From: an uncultured Lachnospiraceae bacterium
GTDB taxonomy: Bacteria > Bacillota_A > Clostridia > Lachnospirales > Lachnospiraceae
NCBI GenBank assembly: GCA_946621895.1
Contig: CAMOOZ010000177.1
Coordinates: forward strand, 1-6,731
Length of the DNA stretch: 6,731 nt
Reading direction: 5' to 3'
The notes under the pieces are model-generated. The model was not told the DNA's origin. It was given only the letters and a program-made list of their open reading frames with translations, and ran no database searches. Of the stretch, positions 1-4,388 are shown one piece after another (positions within the stretch are counted from its first letter, which is position 1; the number at the start of each line of letters is the position of its first letter). The position numbers were made by a program, and so were the translations under genes.

Positions 1-1215
1 ATGGGCGTTTATCCTGCCGATATCCCCGGTTCGGTAGATGATCTCCGGCCAGGGCACAAGGGGATTTTGTACAAAATCCTTCGCAGTGCGCTCGGGATCC
101 GCATAATAACCCATCGTCACGCAGGTCCCCCGGATGCAGATCTCGCCCTCATCACCGTCCCCGGCAGGCGTATTGTCCTCCTTTAACAAAAGGATCTCCG
201 TGTTCTGAAAAGGCGCACCGATCGGGATCGGCTCGTCCTCCTCAAGGGGCCTCTCCAGCCGGTAAAAGCAGCTCATGCCCGTCGCTTCCGTCGGGCCATA
301 GAGATTAAAGAAAACGGCATCGGGCACGGCCTCCTTCCACAGCTTGAACTGCTTTTTCGGGAAGACCTCACTGCCGAAGGCGACGGTCCTTAAGGTCAGC
401 GGCCTTTGCTTTTCAAAGGTGCCGAGGGAAGAGATAAAGGTCAGCGCGGAGACGACCCAGCAAAGCGTGTTTACCTGATGTTCATTTAAATAGTCCACGA
501 GCTTAAGGGGCTGTAAAAACAGCTCCTGCGGGACAAGAAAGGTCGTTGCGCCGCGGCAGATCGTGGTCAGAAGCTCCTTTAAGCAGGCGTCAAAATAAAA
601 GGGAGTCTGGCTGGCGAAGATTGTTTCTGAAGAAAAACCGAGGGCATCTCCCAGCGCATCCCCGTAATCCACCACCGAACGGAAGCAGGCAGTCACGCCC
701 TTGGGCTCCCCCGTGGAGCCGGAGGTGAATACCACATAGGCCGGATCCGCGTCCAGGATCTGCGGGCTGATCCTTTCCAGCAGCGCCTCATCCGCGTTCT
801 CTTTTACGGTATCCTCAAACAGCGCCGCGGGGAGAATGCCGCCCTCCTGCCTGGCCTCTTCCTTCAGCTCCCGTGCCGTATTTTCTCCTGCTTTATCGTA
901 TATCAGAAAAACCGGCTGCACCCGCCTCAAAATACGCTTCAGCCTCTGCTTCGGCATTTCCTCATCCAGCGGGATATAATAGCAACCCGCCCGCCAGACG
1001 CCGAGAAATGCCGCGGCCTCTGCCGGACTCTTTTTCATCAGCACGGCCACAGGCTGCCGGAAAAAGCCCTGCCCGGCGAGAAATGTGCCAAGGCGTTTTG
1101 TCAGGCCGTTCAGCTGATCAAAGCTTAACGCATCTCCTTTTCCGTCGCTGAAGGCGGTCTTTTCCGGATAAAGCGATACGGTTTTCTCCAGATCCTGTAA
1201 TAATCGGTTCATCAT
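1..1215 (-). CDS. Stand-alone amino acid adenylation enzyme, DltA-like, C-terminus beyond window
   Basis: Member of the AMP-binding adenylate-forming superfamily; it should activate an amino acid as aminoacyl-AMP and load it on the phosphopantetheine arm of a carrier protein in the cytosol. I translated 405 codons without a stop, open at the left edge. Core motifs are visible: A3 phosphate loop VVFTSGSTGEPKGV (about 161-174), A4 FYFD (206-209), A5 NLYGPTEAT (304-312), A7 YRTGD (394-398). The A10 lysine region is off the window. There is no condensation or carrier domain before it, so it starts as a free-standing domain of about 500 residues like DltA. GSEVFP followed by NLYGPTEAT also recalls DltA. 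Hand alignment to GrsA gives pocket residues D209, A210, K213, A257, V278, F280, L305, G313, M314. Start: two adjacent ATGs (1215, 1212) follow a G-run (1218-1223); the second has the better spacing. A dedicated promoter lies upstream. An acyl-CoA ligase is less likely, given the conserved FD of motif A4. Confidence 0.88.
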   Translation of the reverse strand, partial: MMNRLLQDLEKTVSLYPEKTAFSDGKGDALSFDQLNGLTKRLGTFLAGQGFFRQPVAVLMKKSPAEAAAFLGVWRAGCYYIPLDEEMPKQRLKRILRRVQPVFLIYDKAGENTARELKEEARQEGGILPAALFEDTVKENADEALLERISPQILDADPAYVVFTSGSTGEPKGVTACFRSVVDYGDALGDALGFSSETIFASQTPFYFDACLKELLTTICRGATTFLVPQELFLQPLKLVDYLNEHQVNTLCWVVSALTFISSLGTFEKQRPLTLRTVAFGSEVFPKKQFKLWKEAVPDAVFFNLYGPTEATGMSCFYRLERPLEEDEPIPIGAPFQNTEILLLKEDNTPAGDGDEGEICIRGTCVTMGYYADPERTAKDFVQNPLVPWPEIIYRTGDIGRINAH

Positions 1216-1247
1216 GACCCCCCATACGGTCAAACACACAGGGTTTA

Positions 1248-1276
1248 ATCATAGCAATTCGCTGCCCGCTTTGCAA
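1248..1276 (-). promoter_or_regulatory. Promoter of adenylation gene, sigma-A type with extended -10
   Basis: On the minus strand there is a -35 TTGCAA (1271-1276), a 17 bp spacer and a -10 TATGAT (1248-1253) preceded by TGC, which makes an extended -10. The start of transcription should fall near 1241, giving a leader of roughly 25 bases before the ATG at 1215. The block AATTGCTATGAT is identical to that of the racemase promoter at 2237-2265. Confidence 0.7.
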
Positions 1277-1281
1277 CTTAT

Positions 1282-1320
1282 CGGAAACGGATCTGGTGCC
1301 TGCACTTTGATTCGTTTCCG
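1282..1320. repeat. Inverted repeat upstream of the adenylation promoter
   Basis: The arms CGGAAACGGATC (1282-1293) and GATTCGTTTCCG (1309-1320) are complementary at 11 of 12 positions with a 15-base spacer; the outer 8 bp are perfect. It sits 6 bases upstream of the -35 of the adenylation promoter, a typical place for an activator or repressor site. No T-run follows on either strand, so it is not a standard terminator. Confidence 0.65.
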
Positions 1321-1344
1321 TCCGTGCGATCCCCGCCGAAGGCT

Positions 1345-1381
1345 TTATCGTAAACGCCTTTTCCGAATGCGTCTACGATAA
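1345..1381 (-). repeat. Long hairpin downstream of racemase
   Basis: The arms 1345-1357 (TTATCGTAAACGC) and 1369-1381 (GCGTCTACGATAA) pair over 13 positions with an 11-base loop. Twelve pairs are Watson-Crick. The remaining one is G·U if transcribed from the minus strand and A·C if from the plus strand, so a minus-strand RNA hairpin is favoured. It follows the racemase stop by about 78 bases. There is no U-tract after it, so it may be an RNA-stabilising or processing hairpin in the racemase 3' region rather than an intrinsic terminator. Confidence 0.6.
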
Positions 1382-1458
1382 TTGCGGCAGCAGCAGGCCG
1401 TCGCAGGGTCATCAACGCCGCATCCGGCCATTGCCCTGGCTATCTTTTCGGCGTAAGA

Positions 1459-2187
1459 TCAGCACTCCCGGCAGCTCCGGATACAGGCAAGCGCCAGCGC
1501 CTCAAGCACATCCTGAAACTCGTCTTTCCTGTCCTCCGGGATCAATCCCTCGTCATTGGCCAGGGAAAGCTCCGTGCAGCCAAGGACCGCTATCTCCGCG
1601 CCCCTGCTTTTCAGATGATCGGAAAGCGCCATCAGCTCATCCCCGGAGAGCGGCTTTCCTGCCTTTGCCCGGCCGTAGATCAGCTCCATGACCAGGCGCT
1701 GTGCCTGTGCATCAGGCAGGACGCTTTCGATCCCGTATTCCTTAAAGGTTTCCTGATAGATCCCGCTCCTGACGGCCCCCGAGGTGGCCAGGATCCCGGC
1801 GCTTTTTATGCCCTTTTCCTTCAGCAGCGCAGCAGTTTCCCATATCCCATGCAGGATCGGGACGGATACCTGCCGAACAAGCTGCGGATAAAAATAATGC
1901 GAGGTCATGCAGGTGATCGCCAGCACCTCCGCCCCGGCCCGGACAAGCGTATTTGCAGAATCCAAAAGAAAGGGGAAGGGATCCTCTCCCCCTTCCCCCA
2001 ATATGAATGCTGTCCGATCCGGTGTCTGCGGCCTGCTGAAGAGCATAAACTCGATATGCTCCTGATCCTTTGCCGCAGGGGTAAGCCTCGTCAGAAGCTT
2101 TGTAAAATAAATCCCTGCCATGGGGCCCATGCCCCCGAGAATTCCCAGTCTTTTCATTGCATTAAGTTGTGGAACCGTTGATGTCAT
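1459..2187 (-). CDS. Aspartate/glutamate racemase family protein
   Basis: Cofactor-independent racemase of the Asp/Glu/hydantoin racemase superfamily, cytosolic, expected to interconvert L- and D-forms of an acidic or related amino acid by a two-cysteine mechanism. From the MKRLGILGG methionine the protein has 232 residues, the usual family length, with GGMGP at 8-12, the first catalytic Cys in TCMTSH (C83) and the second in LGCTEL (C194). The usual Asn after the first Cys is Met here. Start choice: the frame is open from 2265, but that ATG lies inside the promoter -35. Two starts remain: ATG 2187, preceded by AGGAG with a hairpin between (given here; adds 10 residues), and ATG 2157, which fits the family N-terminus but has a weak ribosome site. 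The gene has its own promoter, twin of that of the adenylation gene next door, suggesting it supplies that enzyme's substrate. RacX/YgeA-like broad specificity is possible. Confidence 0.88.
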   Translation of the reverse strand: MTSTVPQLNAMKRLGILGGMGPMAGIYFTKLLTRLTPAAKDQEHIEFMLFSRPQTPDRTAFILGEGGEDPFPFLLDSANTLVRAGAEVLAITCMTSHYFYPQLVRQVSVPILHGIWETAALLKEKGIKSAGILATSGAVRSGIYQETFKEYGIESVLPDAQAQRLVMELIYGRAKAGKPLSGDELMALSDHLKSRGAEIAVLGCTELSLANDEGLIPEDRKDEFQDVLEALALACIRSCREC

Positions 2188-2217
2188 GTCCGCAGCTTTT
2201 GTCTGCGGAATACTCCT
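2188..2217 (-). promoter_or_regulatory. Racemase leader: Shine-Dalgarno and start bridged by a hairpin
   Basis: On the minus strand AGGAG (2213-2217) is followed by TAT, then a perfect 7 bp stem TCCGCAG/CTGCGGA (2203-2209 with 2189-2195) with a 7-base loop, then C and an in-frame ATG (2185-2187). In linear sequence the spacing is 25 bases, too long; folding the hairpin leaves about 4 bases, bringing the two into working distance. The transcript from the promoter at 2237-2265 includes the whole element. Confidence 0.5.
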
Positions 2218-2236
2218 GTGAACGCGCACGGGCACT

Positions 2237-2265
2237 ATCATAGCAATTATGGCGCCGTTTGGCAA
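2237..2265 (-). promoter_or_regulatory. Promoter of racemase gene, sigma-A type with extended -10
   Basis: Minus strand: -35 TTGCCA (2260-2265), 17 bp spacer, -10 TATGAT (2237-2242) preceded by TGC. Transcription should begin near 2230, which leaves about 43 untranslated bases before ATG 2187 and rules out a start at the upstream in-frame ATG at 2265. Same extended -10 block and spacing as the promoter at 1248-1276. Confidence 0.72.
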
Positions 2266-2357
2266 TCACCGGGGCGCAATGCCTTTCAGCTTCTCTTTTC
2301 CGGTTTTTCCGGCGCATCAAAGCCAGGGATAGAGCTGTCCCGTCACAGATGATATTC

Positions 2358-3200
2358 CTATTCCTTTCTCATTCCGCTGAAGACCTCCATCCCCCTGTGT
2401 CCGGGAAACAGCTTATCGGCAAGCGCGCGGATATGCTTATTCTTTCGGATGATCATCACCTGCGTCTCGGGCGGATAATACAGAAGCGCCTTCTTCAGCG
2501 AGTGTCTCAGCATGTAGATCAGGTTTTTTCTGCTGTTCGATCCAAAGGCGCAGTAAAGCACGGGGATCAGCACCCCGGTGGGTGTCCGCCGGATCAGAAA
2601 AAGCCCTGCGGCATGATTATCGGAGATCACACAGGACGATATCCTGCTGTCAAACCAGTTTAACGGCAGATAAGCGATATCATCAAGGATTCCCTTATGC
2701 CCCTTAAACAGGATCCGCTTGATGGCGGTCCTGTACTGCAGGATGGTCAGCTGCTCTATGCTTTTAATATGCTTAGGCGTTTTTGCCCTGGCAAACTTAC
2801 TATTCGAGAGCTCGCCAAGGGTCAGCACGATGGTGGCGCTTTCCTTTTTTTCACAGGAAAAACCCACCCGGGTCAGCGCCTCTGTCTCCCTTTCCTCAGG
2901 CAGCTCATAGGTGGATTCCCTGATCTCCTCTTCCACCACCGTGTTGTTCCGATAAAAGCTGTTTATGGCATCAAAGCCTTCTTTGCTTCCCGAATTCAGG
3001 AAACAGATCCTGCTTCCCTTATCCTCCTCATCATTATCCCCATGCAAAAGCTCCAGGACCATGGCGCCCAATGCATTTCCGTTCTCGTCGGTCAGACCGA
3101 TCCCGCGGAAGAACAATCTTTTTGTGTCATCTGATAAATCCTCGCCCAGAATCGGGAGAAAGCTTTCCAGATTGTTTTCTGTGATTTCAACCGTTTCCAT
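2358..3200 (-). CDS. Putative tandem GNAT-like protein, 280 residues, function unknown
   Basis: I do not recognise a named protein here. The layout suggests two related halves. The N-terminal half has NALGAMVLELL (about 42-52) followed by an acidic turn and a strand; then a helix-rich stretch and a VGF strand-turn (112-114), as at the end of N-acetyltransferase folds. The C-terminal half repeats the pattern with AAGLFLIRRTPTGVLIPVLY (about 197-216), a long basic helix (SRKNLIYMLRHSLKKALL, 223-240) and a final LADKLFPGHRG (260-270) segment. No R/QxxGxG/A acetyl-CoA loop is obvious, so activity is uncertain. There is no signal peptide or membrane segment, so it is cytosolic. Start at ATG 3200 with GGAAAGAG (3208-3215) seven bases upstream. 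Two promoters precede it. The 280 codons are intact and end 92 bases before the racemase promoter -35. The link to the racemase and adenylation genes is only by position. Confidence 0.65.
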   Translation of the reverse strand: METVEITENNLESFLPILGEDLSDDTKRLFFRGIGLTDENGNALGAMVLELLHGDNDEEDKGSRICFLNSGSKEGFDAINSFYRNNTVVEEEIRESTYELPEERETEALTRVGFSCEKKESATIVLTLGELSNSKFARAKTPKHIKSIEQLTILQYRTAIKRILFKGHKGILDDIAYLPLNWFDSRISSCVISDNHAAGLFLIRRTPTGVLIPVLYCAFGSNSRKNLIYMLRHSLKKALLYYPPETQVMIIRKNKHIRALADKLFPGHRGMEVFSGMRKE

Positions 3201-3241
3201 TACAATACTCTTTCCATGGAGGCCACTATGCTTTTATCCTT

Positions 3242-3270
3242 ATCTTAATGTTATCAATGGAAAATGACAA
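3242..3270 (-). promoter_or_regulatory. Proximal promoter of the GNAT-like gene
   Basis: Minus strand: -35 TTGTCA (3265-3270), 17 bp spacer, -10 TAAGAT (3242-3247). Transcription would begin near 3235, leaving about 35 bases before ATG 3200. The -35 matches the consensus at 5 of 6 bases and the -10 at 4 of 6. Confidence 0.5.
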
Positions 3271-3302
3271 GGAGTTTTGGATCATCCTTCCGCCTCGCCT
3301 GC

Positions 3303-3392
3303 TCATTCCTTTCTCCACCCATATCTCTGCAGATCCGCTCTGCCATCGGATTTCAATTGCTTATTGGGCAGAATTGCCGGGAATAATCTCAT
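3303..3392 (-). CDS. Possible 29-residue leader peptide upstream of GNAT-like gene
   Basis: A short minus-strand frame starts at ATG 3392, five bases after AAGGA (3398-3402) in a purine-rich stretch, and ends at TGA 3303. It begins MRLFPAILPNKQLK and ends YGWRKE; it is basic, without cysteines. It lies about 18 bases downstream of the predicted start of a strong promoter (3417-3446) and about 100 bases ahead of the GNAT-like gene, as expected of a leader ORF or a short coupled gene. I recognise no family. The evidence is the ordered promoter, ribosome site and ATG; the peptide itself shows nothing decisive. Confidence 0.35.
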   Translation of the reverse strand: MRLFPAILPNKQLKSDGRADLQRYGWRKE

Positions 3393-3416
3393 TGATATCC
3401 TTCTTCCTTTTCCACA

Positions 3417-3446
3417 ATTATAACGGATTCCCGTGCCGGCTTACAA
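3417..3446 (-). promoter_or_regulatory. Distal promoter facing the 29-residue ORF and GNAT-like gene
   Basis: Minus strand: -35 TTGTAA (3441-3446), 18 bp spacer, consensus -10 TATAAT (3417-3422). This is the best -10 in the window. Predicted transcription start is near 3410, 18 bases before ATG 3392. Confidence 0.65.
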
Positions 3447-3576
3447 GCTGTACAGTTTTCTCAGCGCATCAGGGCATTGAGCTGTTGAACGTTCGGCGAA
3501 ATGCCGTTGATCGGATGATACTTCCGGTATTTTGCCGGTTTAGGAAGTGTATGCTTTCAGGAGGGAGTCGGTAAAC

Positions 3577-3687
3577 ATGAATGAAAGAACGCGGGAACTG
3601 TTAAAGGCTCTGCAGGAAGAGCCGAAAAACAACGACATGATCGGAGAAAACAGCGGAGGAAAACACGGTAAGAATCAGGGGCATTAA
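3577..3687 (+). CDS. Possible 36-residue charged peptide, unknown function
   Basis: This is the only plus-strand frame with its own good start signals: a purine-rich AGGAGGGAG (3559-3567) nine bases before ATG 3577. The product starts MNERTRELLKALQEEPK, a likely short amphipathic helix, and ends GGKHGKNQGH, a flexible Gly/His/Lys/Asn tail. It has no cysteine, no hydrophobic signal and no tryptophan. The stop TAA (3685-3687) shares bases with the stop of the opposing 234-residue gene. It could be a peptide precursor or signal, a small regulatory protein, or the surviving N-terminus of a lost gene. No clear promoter was found. The helix-then-glycine-rich-tail layout is seen in some modified-peptide precursors, but no modifying enzyme is visible here. 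Confidence 0.4.
   Translation: MNERTRELLKALQEEPKNNDMIGENSGGKHGKNQGH
3606..3623 (-). terminator. Weak terminator-like hairpin after the 234-residue gene
   Basis: GGCTCT and AGAGCC form a 6 bp stem with a 6-base loop. Read on the minus strand it is followed by TTTAA, a poor U-tract. It lies about 60 bases past the stop of the minus-strand gene ending at 3684 and inside the 36-codon plus-strand ORF. It may attenuate rather than end transcription. Confidence 0.25.
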
Positions 3688-4388
3688 CGGATAATCTGCA
3701 TCACAGCACCGATGTTCTCGGTGACATTCGTGATGGTCTTCAGTCTTTCCATCTCTTCATCCTGCAGTCCGACATCCCAGTTTCGCATGGCACTCAAAAA
3801 GGAATTCCAGTCGGTGGATATGCGCATTAAGGTATTGATTTTCCAAAACTCCGGCGAATCAATGTCCCATTCCTCCTGCGGCTTCTTTGCAAGCTCTTCA
3901 AGCTTTTCATCATCCAGCGCCAGCATCGCATCGACAATAGGACGGATCACCTCTTTACCCACCCGCTCACGAAACTCAAAGGGCGTATCATCCGTGGGCT
4001 CATAGGAAAAGGCATAGCCTAAAAGTTCCCGGTTTATATGCAGTGCATCGAACTTATCAATAATGTTCATGGTGATTCTGTCCGTCACTTCATGAAGCCC
4101 CTGTTTTTCTGCCGTCTCTTTTGCTTTTTTAATGGTATCAAGGGCTCTGTCCGCCTCCTGCAAATGGAATTCACGATATTTTTTGCCCCTGGCTATTCTC
4201 TCTGGGGGTACCTGCTGCCATTTTTCATAGAATTTCTGCGTTGACATAAGCTCCGGCGTGGGCACCTGCCCTAATGCCTCGTTAAGCCCGTCAATCTCCT
4301 CCTGAATATCAAATGTAAGCAGGATCCCGTCAGTTGTGTCAGTCTTTGATATCAGCCACGCAGACAGGCACCGTTCCGCATTCGACAT
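3684..4388 (-). CDS. Hypothetical protein, 234 residues, helical and acidic
   Basis: I do not recognise this protein. It reads as a mostly helical, charged, soluble protein, with long stretches such as HLQEADRALDTIKKAKETAE (about 74-93) and EEMERLKTITNVTENIGAVM, and a tryptophan-containing middle (EEWDIDSPEFWK; STDWNSF; MRNWDVG). No signal peptide, membrane segment, cysteine pair or known catalytic motif is visible. The start is uncertain: ATG 4388 lies 50 bases inside the upstream acyltransferase frame and has only a distant AAGGA, while ATG 4247 (giving MSTQKFYEKW) is preceded closely by GGAG. The protein-like stretch FDIQEEIDGLNEALG upstream of 4247 suggests the true start may be earlier. 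The overlap suggests translational coupling and a shared transcript with the acyltransferase. It ends on TAA, sharing TTAA (3684-3687) with the opposing small ORF. Confidence 0.7.
   Translation of the reverse strand: MSNAERCLSAWLISKTDTTDGILLTFDIQEEIDGLNEALGQVPTPELMSTQKFYEKWQQVPPERIARGKKYREFHLQEADRALDTIKKAKETAEKQGLHEVTDRITMNIIDKFDALHINRELLGYAFSYEPTDDTPFEFRERVGKEVIRPIVDAMLALDDEKLEELAKKPQEEWDIDSPEFWKINTLMRISTDWNSFLSAMRNWDVGLQDEEMERLKTITNVTENIGAVMQIIR

Larger units (their letters stand above)
1216..1458. other. Intergenic region between racemase and adenylation genes
   Basis: This region holds the adenylation promoter and two long inverted repeats, listed separately. I found no T-rich terminator after the racemase stop, so readthrough is possible. 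A minus-strand frame of 44 codons (1278-1412, ATG start, TAA stop) crosses both repeats; its middle reads IIVDAFGKGVYDKAFGG, which is protein-like, but it lacks a good ribosome binding site. I treat it as unproven. Confidence 0.5.
3201..3576. other. Regulatory gap between GNAT-like gene and the 36-codon ORF
   Basis: No gene longer than about 30 codons is supported here. It holds the two minus-strand promoters and the 29-codon ORF listed separately. A second tiny minus-strand frame (3226-3285, 19 codons) has a GGAAGG touching its ATG, too close to count as a ribosome site. Toward the right there are small palindromes: GAACGTTC, CGGC-GAAAT-GCCG, and arms ATACTTCC with GGAAGTGT just before the ribosome site of the plus-strand ORF. 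I could not find a convincing plus-strand promoter. Confidence 0.45.

Noticed and set aside
1345..1431. Minus-strand 28-codon Cys/Arg-rich frame (ACCC then RNYRRRIRKRRLR)
   Set aside because: Its second half is simply the hairpin arm and loop read in frame, and there is no ribosome site.
1615..2181. Plus-strand open frame of 188 codons
   Set aside because: It lies opposite the racemase, whose motifs are clear; no ribosome site, and its sequence is rich in Pro/Cys/His as expected of an antisense shadow.
2188..2265. Racemase start at ATG 2265
   Set aside because: That ATG overlaps the -35 box of the promoter and lies upstream of the predicted transcription start; the extra residues do not resemble the family.
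2266..2357. CCGG-AAAAA-CCGG hairpin as terminator of the GNAT-like gene
   Set aside because: Only a 4 bp stem, and on the minus strand it is followed by A-rich rather than T-rich sequence.
3248..3574. Plus-strand frame of 108 codons in the central gap
   Set aside because: Low-complexity hydrophobic/Cys-rich translation, no ribosome site, and it runs opposite two good minus-strand promoters.
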